NCBI RefSeq assembly: GCF_012044895.1
Contig: NZ_CP050695.1
Span: 3,006,501 to 3,070,500, forward strand
Direction of reading: 5' to 3'
Length of the DNA: 64,000 nt
Source: Aquisalimonas sp. 2447
GTDB lineage: Bacteria; Pseudomonadota; Gammaproteobacteria; Nitrococcales; Aquisalimonadaceae
This document shows positions 28,586-42,445 of the stretch, piece by piece. A program made the position numbers and the translations under genes. Positions within the stretch are counted from its first letter, which is position 1. Every line of letters begins with the position of its first letter. The notes below the pieces were generated by a model, which saw only the letters and a program-made list of their open reading frames with translations, was not told the origin of the DNA and ran no database searches.

Positions 28586-29368
28586 ATGCGCATGAACGGA
28601 CAGGTAGCGCTCATCACCGGCGCCGGGCGCGGCATCGGTCGGGCCATTGCCGAGGGGTTCGCCCGGGAGGGCGCCCGGGTGGCCGTGGCGGATCTGAGTA
28701 AGGAATCCGCCAGCGAGGCAGTGGAGACCATTCGTGGCAACGGCGGCGACGCCATGGCACTGGCCATGGATGTCACCGACGAGGAGGCAGTGAATCGCGG
28801 CGTCGACGACATCTGCAATCACTGGGGCAGACTGGACGTGGCGGTCGCCAACGCCGGTATCCAGCACATCGACCCGCTGGACCAGCTGGACTTCGCCGAC
28901 TGGCGCAAGGTCGTCTCCGTCCACCTGGATGGCGCCTTCCTGGTCACCCGGGCGGCCCTTCGGAAGATGTACGCCGGAGACCGTGGCGGCGCCATCATCT
29001 ACATGGGCTCTGTGCACTCCAAAGAGGCCTCGCCCCTGAAAGCGCCCTACGTTGCGGCGAAGCATGCGCTCAACGGCCTGTGCCGCTCCGTTGCCAAAGA
29101 AGGCGCCGCCCACGGTGTACGCAGCAATATTATCTGCCCTGGCTTCGTACGCACGCCGCTGGTGGACAAGCAGATCCCGGAACAGGCCCGGGAACTCGGC
29201 ATCTCGGAGGACGAAGTGATCCGCAACGTGATGCTGAAGCAGACCGTGGACCAGGAATTCACCACCCTGGAGGATGTGACGGAACTGGCGGTTCACCTGG
29301 CGGCTTTCCCGTCCAACGCGCTTACGGGACAATCCATCGTAGTCAGTCATGGCTGGCACATGCAGTAA
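28586..29368 (+). CDS. bdhA: 3-hydroxybutyrate dehydrogenase
   Basis: 260 residues, short-chain dehydrogenase. NAD-binding TGAGRGIGRAIA, then NAG (ANAGIQHID), catalytic Ser in GSVHSKEASP and YVAAKH (Tyr and Lys). The features of D-3-hydroxybutyrate dehydrogenases are present: the His and Lys after the Ser (VHSKEASPLKAPY), VDKQIPEQA, LKQTVDQEFTTLEDV and the end ALTGQSIVVSHGWHMQ. It oxidises D-3-hydroxybutyrate to acetoacetate with NAD+ in the cytoplasm. GGAGGA lies upstream. It sits 55 bases after dctM in the same operon. Confidence 0.93.
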   Translation: MRMNGQVALITGAGRGIGRAIAEGFAREGARVAVADLSKESASEAVETIRGNGGDAMALAMDVTDEEAVNRGVDDICNHWGRLDVAVANAGIQHIDPLDQLDFADWRKVVSVHLDGAFLVTRAALRKMYAGDRGGAIIYMGSVHSKEASPLKAPYVAAKHALNGLCRSVAKEGAAHGVRSNIICPGFVRTPLVDKQIPEQARELGISEDEVIRNVMLKQTVDQEFTTLEDVTELAVHLAAFPSNALTGQSIVVSHGWHMQ

Positions 29369-29430
29369 TTGCCAGGCCGCGGTGTCGACCCTCGCGCCGA
29401 CCCCAACGAAAAACGACGGAGGAAGAGACG

Positions 29431-31410
<1,980 letters not shown>

Positions 31411-31432
31411 ACCGGCAGGCCTCGCCACCATC

Positions 31433-31460
31433 GTCCGTCACGGCAGCCACCGTGACGGAC
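31433..31460 (+). terminator. Hairpin at the end of the aacS operon
   Basis: A perfect 11-bp stem (31433-31443 with 31450-31460), a six-base loop and a short T/C-rich tail. It probably ends the sigma-54 operon, although the T-run is weak. Confidence 0.6.
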
Positions 31461-31482
31461 TCTTCGATCCATAATCGGAACT

Positions 31483-31500
31483 GTGTCGCATCAGCGACAC
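31483..31500. promoter_or_regulatory. Perfect palindrome upstream of pilB
   Basis: GTGTCGC and GCGACAC flank the four-base centre ATCA. It lies about 200 bases upstream of pilB and just after the aacS terminator, before an AT-richer stretch. It may be an operator for the pil genes; no regulator is identified. Confidence 0.35.
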
Positions 31501-31704
31501 CGGTCAAGTGCTAGGTTTTTCTTGCGCGCAGGCTTCGTTTATAGTCCCGTGTCAGCAAGGATGCAGCAATGATAACGACACGACGGGCGCCTGGAAGGCC
31601 TCCTTTCGACTTCCGAACCGCCTGCTGAAGTGACATGACACTGTTGCTGGATCGTCCGTCACGGGGCGCTCCGGCCCGTGAAAGGAACGGCAGACTCCCA
31701 AGCA

Positions 31705-33429
31705 ATGGCGACCGCGAATCCCACCATGAAACTCAGTGGCCTGGCCGGACGACTGGTCCGCGACGGGCTCATCCAGGAAGCGGACGCGCGTGGTGCCATT
31801 GAGGCCGCCCGCAAGGCCCGCGAACCGCTGGTCGCCCACCTGGTGGACAAGGGGCTGGTCAGCGCCCGTGACCTGGCGCACGCCGGCGCCGCGGAGTTCG
31901 GCGTACCGCTCATGGACCTGGACGCCATGGAGCCGGATACGGCGGTGGTCAAGCTGGTCAAGGAAAAGCTGATCCGCCATCACCAGGTGCTGCCACTGGT
32001 CAAGCGAGGCAAGCGGCTGTTCGTCGCCGTGACCGATGCCACCAACCTCGAGGCGCTGGACGAGTTCAAGTTCCACACCGGACTTACCACGGAACCGGTT
32101 CTGGTGGAATACGACAAGCTGCAGCGCGCCATCGAGAAAGCGCTGGATGCTGCCGACAGCAACTTCGGCATGGGCGACGACGATCTGGACGGGGACCTGG
32201 AGAACGTTCAGGTCACCAGCGGTGACGACGACGATACCGTCACCGACGCCTCCGAGGCGGATGCAGACGACGCACCGGTGGTCCGTTTCGTGAACAAGGT
32301 CCTGGTGGACGCCATCAACAAGGGCGCCTCGGACATCCACTTCGAGCCCTACGAGAAAAAGTACCGGGTCCGCTTCCGCCAGGACGGCATGCTGCATACC
32401 GTGGCCAGCCCCCCGTTAGGCCTGTCGCCGCGCATCTCGGCGCGGCTCAAGGTGATGTCGCGGATGGACATCGCAGAGCGACGGGTGCCCCAGGACGGCC
32501 GCATCAAGATGAACCTGTCCAAGAGCCGTGCCATCGACTTCCGCGTCAGCAGCTGCCCGACCCTGTTCGGCGAGAAGATCGTTCTGCGTATCCTCGACCC
32601 GAACAGCGCCATGCTCGGTATCGACAAGCTCGGCTATGAACCCGAGCAGAAGGATCGCTTCATGAACGCGATCCACAAGCCCTACGGCATGGTGCTGGTC
32701 ACCGGCCCCACGGGCAGCGGCAAGACCGTGTCCCTGTACACGGCGCTGAACATCCTCAACACCGACGACCGCAACATCTCCACCTGTGAGGACCCGGTGG
32801 AAATCAACCTGCCGGGCATCAACCAGGTGAACATGAACCCCAAGGCGGGGCTCACTTTCGCCGCCGCCCTGCGCGCCTTCCTGCGTCAGGACCCGGACAT
32901 CGTCATGGTGGGTGAGATCCGCGACCTGGAGACCGCCGAGATCGCCGTCAAGGCGGCTCAGACCGGCCACTTGGTGCTGTCCACGCTGCATACCAACGAT
33001 GCCCCACAGACCCTCACGCGTCTGATGAACATGGGCGTGCCGTCGTACAACATTGCCTCGTCGGTGCACCTGATCATCGCCCAGCGCCTTGCCCGGCGCC
33101 TATGCAACAACTGCAAGACACCCCTGGACATCCCCAAGGAAACGCTGAAGGACGAGGGCTTCACCGACGAGGACCTGAACGACCTCAAGGTGTTCGGTCC
33201 GGTGGGTTGCGACCAGTGCACCCAGGGCTACAAGGGCCGCGTGGGCATTTACCAGGTCATGCCGGTGAGCGAGGAGATGGGCCGCATCATCATGGAAGGC
33301 GGCAATGCCATGCAGCTGGAGGAACAGGCCGCCAAGGAGGGCATCAATGACCTGCGTCGCTCGGGACTCATGAAAGTCATGCAGGGCGTCACCAGCCTGG
33401 ATGAGATCAACCGCGTCACCAAGGATTAG
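31705..33429 (+). CDS. pilB: Type IV pilus assembly ATPase PilB
   Basis: About 574 residues. N-terminal MshEN/GspE-N domain, then the ATPase with Walker A GPTGSGKT (near residue 333), Asp box STCEDPVEINLPG, Walker B RAFLRQDPDIVMVGEIRD and His box GHLVLSTLHTNDA. Zinc-binding cysteines are in LCNNCKTP and CDQCTQGYKGR. PilB powers pilus extension at the cytoplasmic face. The ATG at 31705 is chosen; a GTG at 31678 is in frame. No pilin gene precedes it. Confidence 0.95.
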   Translation: MATANPTMKLSGLAGRLVRDGLIQEADARGAIEAARKAREPLVAHLVDKGLVSARDLAHAGAAEFGVPLMDLDAMEPDTAVVKLVKEKLIRHHQVLPLVKRGKRLFVAVTDATNLEALDEFKFHTGLTTEPVLVEYDKLQRAIEKALDAADSNFGMGDDDLDGDLENVQVTSGDDDDTVTDASEADADDAPVVRFVNKVLVDAINKGASDIHFEPYEKKYRVRFRQDGMLHTVASPPLGLSPRISARLKVMSRMDIAERRVPQDGRIKMNLSKSRAIDFRVSSCPTLFGEKIVLRILDPNSAMLGIDKLGYEPEQKDRFMNAIHKPYGMVLVTGPTGSGKTVSLYTALNILNTDDRNISTCEDPVEINLPGINQVNMNPKAGLTFAAALRAFLRQDPDIVMVGEIRDLETAEIAVKAAQTGHLVLSTLHTNDAPQTLTRLMNMGVPSYNIASSVHLIIAQRLARRLCNNCKTPLDIPKETLKDEGFTDEDLNDLKVFGPVGCDQCTQGYKGRVGIYQVMPVSEEMGRIIMEGGNAMQLEEQAAKEGINDLRRSGLMKVMQGVTSLDEINRVTKD

Positions 33430-33434
33430 AGACG

Positions 33435-34661
33435 ATGGCACAGAAAGCCGCAAAACAGCAGCCGACGTTCACCTGGGAAGGTGTCGACAAGCGCGGCGAG
33501 CGGGTCAAGGGGGAGAACAAGGCCTCTAACGTCACCATGATGAAGGCGGAACTGCGCCGCCTGGGCATCCAGCCCAAGACCGTACGCAAGAAGTCGGCGC
33601 TGTCCAGCCTGGGCCAGCGCAAAAAGAAGATCGAGGCCGGCGACATTGCCGTCTTCAGCCGCCAGCTCGCCACCATGATGGGCGCCGGGGTGCCGCTGGT
33701 ACAGGGCCTGGACATCATGGCCCAGGGGCATCAGAACCCCTCCATGCGCGAGCTGATACAGAACATCAAAACCGACGTTGAGGGCGGTACGAACCTCAGC
33801 GAGACGCTGCGCAAGCACCCGCGCCACTTTGGCGATCTCTTCTGCAATCTTGTGGAGGCCGGCGAATCCGCCGGTGTTCTGGACACCCTGCTGGACAAGC
33901 TCGCCACCTATCTGGAAAAGACGGAATCCATCAAGAAAAAGATCCGCAAGGCGATGTTCTACCCATCCGCGGTCATCGCGGTGGCATTCATCGTCACAGC
34001 CATCCTGTTGATCTTCGTGGTGCCCGAGTTCCAGAACATGTTCCAGAGCTTCGGCGCTGATCTGCCGGTGTTCACGCAGTTCGTCATCAACCTCTCGGAC
34101 CTGTTCCAGAATTACTGGTACATCATCTTCGGCGGCATCATCGCTGCGGTGGTGGCCTTCGTGGCGGTGCATCGACGATCACCAAAATTCCGCCGATTCC
34201 TGGACCGTGTACTGCTGAAGCTGCCCATTGTCGGCCCCATCCTGGACAAGGCCGCCACCGCGCGCTTTGGCCGCACGCTGTCCACCATGTTCGCGGCCGG
34301 CGTGCCTCTGGTGGAGGCCCTGGAGTCGGTCTCCGGTGCCTGCGGCAGCACGGTGTACGAAGACGCCATCATGGAGATGAAGGACCAGGTGGCATCCGGC
34401 CAGCAGCTCAACGTGGCCATGCGACTGTCCAACCTGTTCCCGCACATGGTGGTGCAGATGGCCGCCATCGGCGAGGAATCCGGCTCCCTGGACACCATGC
34501 TGGCGAAGGTCGCTGACTTCTACGAAGAAGAGGTGGACAACCAGATCGACAGCCTCAGCAGTCTGCTGGAGCCCCTGATCATGGCGGTTCTGGGGGTGCT
34601 GGTCGGTGGCCTGGTCATCGCCATGTACCTGCCCATCTTCCAGATGGGCCAGGTGGTCTGA
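33435..34661 (+). CDS. pilC: Type IV pilus inner-membrane platform protein PilC
   Basis: 408 residues with two T2SF domains: IAVFSRQLATMMGAGVPLVQ (about 70-200) and RFGRTLSTMFAAGVPLVEAL (about 275-400), each with membrane helices. It couples PilB and PilT to the pilus base. It starts five bases after the pilB stop. Confidence 0.95.
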   Translation: MAQKAAKQQPTFTWEGVDKRGERVKGENKASNVTMMKAELRRLGIQPKTVRKKSALSSLGQRKKKIEAGDIAVFSRQLATMMGAGVPLVQGLDIMAQGHQNPSMRELIQNIKTDVEGGTNLSETLRKHPRHFGDLFCNLVEAGESAGVLDTLLDKLATYLEKTESIKKKIRKAMFYPSAVIAVAFIVTAILLIFVVPEFQNMFQSFGADLPVFTQFVINLSDLFQNYWYIIFGGIIAAVVAFVAVHRRSPKFRRFLDRVLLKLPIVGPILDKAATARFGRTLSTMFAAGVPLVEALESVSGACGSTVYEDAIMEMKDQVASGQQLNVAMRLSNLFPHMVVQMAAIGEESGSLDTMLAKVADFYEEEVDNQIDSLSSLLEPLIMAVLGVLVGGLVIAMYLPIFQMGQVV

Positions 34662-34679
34662 GCTGGCCCGGGAACCGCG

Positions 34680-35552
34680 ATGACGTTACTGGACGCCCTC
34701 CAGCAGCCTGCCATGCTCGTTCCCTCGGTGTTCGTGCTGGGGCTGTTGGTGGGCAGCTTTGTCAACGTGGTGATCCTGCGGCTACCGGTCATGCTGGAGC
34801 GGGACTGGCAACAGCAGGCCAGCGAGATCCTCGGGCAGCCCCAGGAAAACGCCCCTCGCGAGCGGTTCGATCTGATCCATCCCGGATCCCGGTGCCCCGG
34901 CTGCCAGCGGCCGATCCGCCCCTGGGAAAACATCCCGGTCATCAGCTGGCTGGCCCTGCGGGGTCGCTGTCGCGGCTGCGGCCAGCGCATCAGCGCACGC
35001 TACCCTCTCGTGGAGCTGATCACCGGACTGCTCTCCGCCTCGGTGGCGTCGCACTTCGGCTGGGGCCCGGAACTCGCGGCGGCGCTGATACTCACATGGA
35101 CGCTCGTTGCCCTGTCCGGCATCGATATCGATCACCAGCTGCTTCCCGACAACATCACCCTGCCGCTGCTCTGGCTTGGCCTTGGCATCAGCCTGGCCGG
35201 CCTGTTCACCGGCATCGAGGACGCGGTGATCGGCGCCATGGCCGGATACCTCAGCCTGTGGCTGGTTTTCCACGTCTTCCGCCTGGTCACCGGCAAGGAA
35301 GGCATGGGCTACGGCGACTTCAAGCTGCTGGCGTTGCTGGGCGCCTGGCTTGGCTGGCAGGCTCTGCCAGTGATCATCCTTCTCAGCTCCCTGGTGGGTG
35401 CCGTGGCAGGCATCGCCATGATCGCGTTGCTCGGCCGTGACCGGCAACTACCGATCCCCTTCGGACCGTACCTTGCCGCGGCCGGCTGGCTTACCTTACT
35501 GTGGCGGGACGATATCATCGCCGGTTACCTCCGGTGGTCCGGCCTGGGCTGA
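34680..35552 (+). CDS. pilD: Prepilin peptidase PilD
   Basis: 290 residues, multi-pass membrane protein. Cytoplasmic zinc motif CPGCQRP...CRGCGQR, and the two active-site aspartates in GIDIDHQLLPD and GMGYGDFKLLA. It cleaves the leader of type IV prepilins and N-methylates them. It starts 18 bases after pilC. Confidence 0.96.
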   Translation: MTLLDALQQPAMLVPSVFVLGLLVGSFVNVVILRLPVMLERDWQQQASEILGQPQENAPRERFDLIHPGSRCPGCQRPIRPWENIPVISWLALRGRCRGCGQRISARYPLVELITGLLSASVASHFGWGPELAAALILTWTLVALSGIDIDHQLLPDNITLPLLWLGLGISLAGLFTGIEDAVIGAMAGYLSLWLVFHVFRLVTGKEGMGYGDFKLLALLGAWLGWQALPVIILLSSLVGAVAGIAMIALLGRDRQLPIPFGPYLAAAGWLTLLWRDDIIAGYLRWSGLG

Positions 35553-35627
35553 GCCACGGCGGGACATTCAAGGAGCCGTCAGAGACCTCATGAACGTCAA
35601 CTCAGACCATCGCACCCGGGGCGAGCC

Positions 35628-36266
35628 GTGCTGATCATCGGCCTCACCGGGGGCATTGCCAGCGGCAAGACCACGGTTTCGGACCTGTTCGCAGAACTGG
35701 GAGTCCCCGTCGTCGACGCCGATATCGCAGCCCGGCGGGTTGTCGAACCGGGACAGCCGGCCCTGGATGAACTCGCGGCGGCGTTCGGCCAGGATGTCCT
35801 CACCGAGTCCGGCACCCTCGACCGCAAGCGGCTCAGGGAGCGGGCGTTCGCTGATGCCGACCTGCGGCAACGCCTGGAGGCCATCCTCCACCCACGCATC
35901 CATGAGCACATGGAGGCGGAACTGGCTGCCTGTGACGGCTCCTACGCCATCATGGCCGTGCCGCTGCTGGTGGAAGGGGAACTACTGCACCGGGTTCACC
36001 GGGTGCTGGTGGTGGACGTCCCCGAGGAGGTCCAGATCCAGCGACTGATGCAGCGCGACGGCAGTTCCCGGGAGCAAGCCCAGGCGATGCTAGGGGCACA
36101 ATCACGCCGGGATATGCGCCTGCAGCACGCGGACGACATCGTCGACAACACCGGCAGCGTCGATGACCTGCGCCGGCAGATCGCCGACCTGCACCAACAC
36201 TACCAGGCCATCGCCGCAGACCGTGCGGCGATGGCTCGCGGGAAGGCTGAGGAGACCGACCGCTAA
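35628..36266 (+). CDS. coaE: Dephospho-CoA kinase CoaE
   Basis: 212 residues. P-loop GLTGGIASGKTTVSDLF, then PVVDADIAARRVV and VPLLVEGELLHRVHRVLVVD. Last step of coenzyme A synthesis. The start is GTG at 35628; MLIIGLTGG fits the family. Its stop overlaps the zapD start by one base (TAATG). Confidence 0.95.
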   Translation: MLIIGLTGGIASGKTTVSDLFAELGVPVVDADIAARRVVEPGQPALDELAAAFGQDVLTESGTLDRKRLRERAFADADLRQRLEAILHPRIHEHMEAELAACDGSYAIMAVPLLVEGELLHRVHRVLVVDVPEEVQIQRLMQRDGSSREQAQAMLGAQSRRDMRLQHADDIVDNTGSVDDLRRQIADLHQHYQAIAADRAAMARGKAEETDR

Positions 36267-37057
36267 TGGCAGAACCAGATCACAGCGACAGTCGGGTGGT
36301 GACATTCGAGCAGCCACTCAACGAGCGCATCCGCACTCTCATGCGGCTGGAGCACCTGTTCGCCCAGGGCCGTTTCGCCGTCGCGGGCGAGACCCCGTGG
36401 CATAGTCGCCTGGCCGTGACCACCCTGGCGGAGATCCTGGATATCTTCGGTCGCGGGGACCTGAAAACCGAGCTGATCAAGGAGCTCAAGCGGGTCACCG
36501 AACTGCTCGCCCGCCTGGAAGAGCGCCCTGGCGTGGACACCGACCGGCTGCACCATGTCATGCAACGCTGTGAGACGCTGACAGAGCGGCTTGGCGCGCA
36601 TACCGGACAACTCGGTGCGGTACTGCGTCAGGACGATCTCCTGGGCAACATCATGCAGCGCACCGGCATCGCCGGAGGCACCTGCGCCTTCGACCTGCCC
36701 CGCTACCACCGCTGGCTGTGCCGTCCCGCCGACGCACGGCAGCAGGACCTGGAAGCCTGGTACAGCAGTATCGATACGGTCCGGGACGCCACCGAAACCA
36801 TTCTGGAGCTGCTGCGGGACAGCGCCGTGCCCACCGAATGCACCGCCGCCAACGGCATCTACCAGCGCAACCTGGACCGCAACATGGCCTACCAGCTGGT
36901 ACGGGTGGATCTGCCGGCGGACAGCCGCCGATTCCCGGAGATCAGTGGCACCAAGATGTTCGTCACCATCCGCTTCATGGAACAGAACAGTACGGTTGAC
37001 CGCCCGGGGCAGGCCAACGAGGATGTCGATTTCATTCTGCAACTGTGCGTGTTGTAA
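36266..37057 (+). CDS. zapD: Cell division protein ZapD
   Basis: 263 residues with FEQPLNERIRTLMRLEHLFA at the start and ENVDFILQLC-like residues (EDVDFILQLCVL) at the end, both typical of ZapD (YacF). ZapD crosslinks FtsZ filaments at the division ring. Its start overlaps the coaE stop. Confidence 0.94.
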   Translation: MAEPDHSDSRVVTFEQPLNERIRTLMRLEHLFAQGRFAVAGETPWHSRLAVTTLAEILDIFGRGDLKTELIKELKRVTELLARLEERPGVDTDRLHHVMQRCETLTERLGAHTGQLGAVLRQDDLLGNIMQRTGIAGGTCAFDLPRYHRWLCRPADARQQDLEAWYSSIDTVRDATETILELLRDSAVPTECTAANGIYQRNLDRNMAYQLVRVDLPADSRRFPEISGTKMFVTIRFMEQNSTVDRPGQANEDVDFILQLCVL

Positions 37058-37067
37058 CGTCCCGCTC

Positions 37068-37280
37068 ATGAGCCGTCATCGCCAGGTTCCATGCCCTGTC
37101 TGCCGCAAACCCGTCGACTGGGACGCCGACGACGCGCACTGGCGCCCCTTCTGCAGCGAGCGCTGCAAGTTGGTGGACCTGGGTGGCTGGCTGCAGGAAG
37201 AAAACCGCATCCCCGGCGTGGAGTTGCCGGAGGAGTTCCTGGACGAGCTGGACGTCAACGACGATCCGGCCAACGACTGA
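37068..37280 (+). CDS. yacG: DNA gyrase inhibitor YacG
   Basis: 70 residues. Zinc-binding CPVCRKPVDW and FCSERCKLVDLGGWL, followed by an acidic tail. YacG binds GyrB and blocks DNA binding. The ATG at 37068 follows the zapD stop by 10 bases. The usual order coaE-zapD-yacG is kept. Confidence 0.94.
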   Translation: MSRHRQVPCPVCRKPVDWDADDAHWRPFCSERCKLVDLGGWLQEENRIPGVELPEEFLDELDVNDDPAND

Positions 37281-37301
37281 GGGATTCGCGGCTCTTCTCC
37301 A

Positions 37302-37387
37302 CCCGTAGGAGCGGCACAAGCCGCGACCTAGTGCCCCGTCCCAGAAGTACGTGCGCTGCAGGTCGCGGCTTGCGCCGCTCCTACGGG
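37302..37387. repeat. Palindromic extragenic repeat of a second type
   Basis: About 86 bp with a nearly perfect inverted repeat: CCCGTAGGAGCGGC at the left and GCCGCTCCTACGGG at the right. Inner parts also pair (AAGCCGCGACCT with AGGTCGCGGCTT). It lies between the convergent yacG and Nudix-TenI genes. The GTAGGAGCGGC motif is typical of REP-like elements of gammaproteobacteria. Confidence 0.75.
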
Positions 37388-37398
37388 CTGAATTCCGG

Positions 37399-38328
37399 TC
37401 ACCAGAGGCCCCGTATCGCCGCAACGCCCTGGGCTCGCAGTGCCCGGAACTCGGGCACATCCTCGCGACCCAGGCCACCCAGGGCGTAGACCGGGACGGG
37501 AACATCGGCGATCAGCTCGGCGAACGCGCGCTCGCCCAGGATGTCACTGTCGGGATGACTGGCCGTGGGCCGCACCGGGCCGAGCACGGCGAAATCCGCT
37601 CCCAGGGCGCTCGCCCGCCGGAGTTCCCGCGCATCGTGGCAGGAGGCCGCCACCAGTTGCCCCACGGGCAGAGGCCGGTCGGTGAGTGTTTCCAGCTGCG
37701 TTGCTCGCAGATGCACGCCACAACCCAGCTGGCGGGCCAGATCGATATCGCCGTTAACCAGCAGCCGGGCGCCGTAGCGTGCCGCCAGGTCCCTTGCACG
37801 CCCCGCCAGTCGCCGCCAACGCACCGCCGAGGCCGACGGCAGCCGCAACTGCACCAGACAGGCGCCTTCCGCCATACGCTCCGCCAGACGCTGCAGAAAG
37901 GCGGACTCCGGACCTGCCGGCATGTCGGGCGTGATCAGATAGGTTTCCGGCAGCATGGCTGCGGTGACGATGGGGCCGTTAGCCTCCGGAAACCGGTACC
38001 GCGGCAGATCGCGGGGCATGATCCACCGCAACGGCTGCTGCTCCCGCGGCTCCGGATGCCCCTGGAAGCGGCGGACCTCCCAGGTGTCCAGCAGCACGGT
38101 TTTGTCCGGGTAGCGCCAGGGGATGCGCAGCAACGGCCGGGGATCCAGGGGGCGGATCCCCAGTTCTTCATCCAGCTCGCGGGCCAGGGCGGTGACCACC
38201 TCCTCGTCAGGCTCCACCTTGCCGCCGGGAAACTCCCAACGCCCCCCCTGGTGGCTATCCTGAGCACGCCGGGTGATGAGCACGCGCCCGTCCGGCTTGC
38301 GGATCACCCCCACCGCCACGTGAATCAT
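37399..38328 (-). CDS. MutT-type Nudix hydrolase fused to a TenI/ThiE-like domain
   Basis: About 309 residues. The N-terminal MutT part has a canonical Nudix box (GGKVEPDEEVVTALARELDE then ELGI). From residue 130 on comes a ThiE/TenI-like barrel, with GVHLRATQLE where true ThiE has its substrate-binding GVHLGQ region, and ALGADFAVLGPVRPT. This fusion is widespread in gammaproteobacteria. The MutT part probably cleans 8-oxo-dGTP; the TenI-like part is unlikely to be a real thiamine phosphate synthase. The ATG at 38328 overlaps no gene; argJ ends 10 bases upstream. Confidence 0.88.
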   Translation of the reverse strand: MIHVAVGVIRKPDGRVLITRRAQDSHQGGRWEFPGGKVEPDEEVVTALARELDEELGIRPLDPRPLLRIPWRYPDKTVLLDTWEVRRFQGHPEPREQQPLRWIMPRDLPRYRFPEANGPIVTAAMLPETYLITPDMPAGPESAFLQRLAERMAEGACLVQLRLPSASAVRWRRLAGRARDLAARYGARLLVNGDIDLARQLGCGVHLRATQLETLTDRPLPVGQLVAASCHDARELRRASALGADFAVLGPVRPTASHPDSDILGERAFAELIADVPVPVYALGGLGREDVPEFRALRAQGVAAIRGLW

Positions 38329-38338
38329 GAAGGGGGCC

Positions 38339-39550
38339 TCAGCTGCGGTACTCCGCATTGATGCGGACGTACTCGTAGGAGAAATCGCAGGTCCAGACCC
38401 GGGCACTCGCCGTGCCCCGCCCCAACTCCACAGTAACCACCACTTCATCTCGGGCCATGCGCTCGGCCGCCTGCTCCTCGCGATAGGCCTCGGACCGGCC
38501 GCCGTTGGCAGCAATGCACAGGTCATCCAGCCAGATGGCAACCCCGTCCACGTCCATGTCCTCGATACCCGCACGGCCGATGGCCGCGAGAATGCGCCCC
38601 CAGTTGGGGTCACCGGCAAAGAACGCCGTCTTCACCAGCGGTGACTGCGCGACGGTGAAGGCAACGGCCTCGCACTCGGCCTCACTGTCGCCACCCTGCA
38701 CGGCGATGGTGATAAACCGGGTCGCCCCCTCGCCGTCACGCACGATGGCCTGGGCCAGCTCTTCGCAGAGCCCACGCAGCGCCTCGAGGAAGCGTTGTGC
38801 GTCGGCTTCAGTCACCACCTCGACACCACTGGCGCCGGTGGCGGCCAGCAGACAGGCATCGTTGGTGGAGGTGTCGCCGTCGATGGTGATGCGGTTGAAA
38901 CTGGTGCGCACTGCCTCGGGCAACATGGCGTCCAGCTGCGACTGCTTGATCTCCGCATCGGTGGCAATGAACGCCAACATGGTGGCCATGTCCGGGCGGA
39001 TCATGCCGGCACCCTTGGCCATGCCGGTGAGTACCACCTCGCCGGCGTCGAGCCGGACAGTGCGTGATGCCCCCTTGGGGACGGTATCGGTGGTCAGGAT
39101 CGCCGGGGCCGCGGCCGCCCAGCCGTCCGCAGCCAGGGCGTCAAGCGCCGCCGGAATGGCTGCGGCGATGCGGTCGGTGGGCAGCGGCTCGCCGATAACG
39201 CCGGTGGAAAACGGCACCACCGCCTGCGGCGCCGTGTCGGCGTGGCAGGCAACAGCATCGCAGCAGGCCCGGGCATCACGTAACCCACGCTCGCCGGTGC
39301 CGGCATTGGCATTGCCGGTATTGATCAGCAGATAGCGCGGCCCGGTGGCAGACAAGTGCTCTCGGGCAATATGGACGGGGGCGGCACAGAAGCGGTTGCG
39401 GGTGAATACCGCCGTCGCACGGGTTCTCGGCGCCAGCTCCATGATCACCAGATCCCGGTGGCCGGGCGTCTTGATCCCCGCCGAGGCTGTGCCCAGACGG
39501 ATACCCGGGACGGGCCGCATCGCCGGCTCGGGATTCAGGCCCACCGCCAT
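38339..39550 (-). CDS. argJ: Glutamate N-acetyltransferase/amino-acid acetyltransferase ArgJ
   Basis: 403 residues. The autocleavage site lies in KGAGMIRPDMATMLAFI, where the Thr becomes the N-terminal nucleophile of the beta chain. GDPNWGRILAAIGRAG and the acidic C-terminus also fit. It recycles the acetyl group in arginine synthesis. GGAG upstream. It follows secA by 13 bases. Confidence 0.95.
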   Translation of the reverse strand: MAVGLNPEPAMRPVPGIRLGTASAGIKTPGHRDLVIMELAPRTRATAVFTRNRFCAAPVHIAREHLSATGPRYLLINTGNANAGTGERGLRDARACCDAVACHADTAPQAVVPFSTGVIGEPLPTDRIAAAIPAALDALAADGWAAAAPAILTTDTVPKGASRTVRLDAGEVVLTGMAKGAGMIRPDMATMLAFIATDAEIKQSQLDAMLPEAVRTSFNRITIDGDTSTNDACLLAATGASGVEVVTEADAQRFLEALRGLCEELAQAIVRDGEGATRFITIAVQGGDSEAECEAVAFTVAQSPLVKTAFFAGDPNWGRILAAIGRAGIEDMDVDGVAIWLDDLCIAANGGRSEAYREEQAAERMARDEVVVTVELGRGTASARVWTCDFSYEYVRINAEYRS

Positions 39551-39563
39551 GACCGCTCCTCCG

Positions 39564-42311
<2,748 letters not shown>

Positions 42312-42445
42312 AGGGTCCTTCTCGATGACAGTATCGGCGATGACGCCAGGGGGCAGCTTGGTGCCAAGCGTCGAAACCCACAATCATACCTGATCAGCAG
42401 GTAAACTTCAGGATCACCCCGAGTGGAATCAAGGGCATTCAACGC

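Noticed and set aside
31505-31530. GG-N10-GC spacing upstream of pilB as a sigma-54 promoter
   Set aside because: Apart from GG and GC it has almost no match to the -24/-12 consensus.
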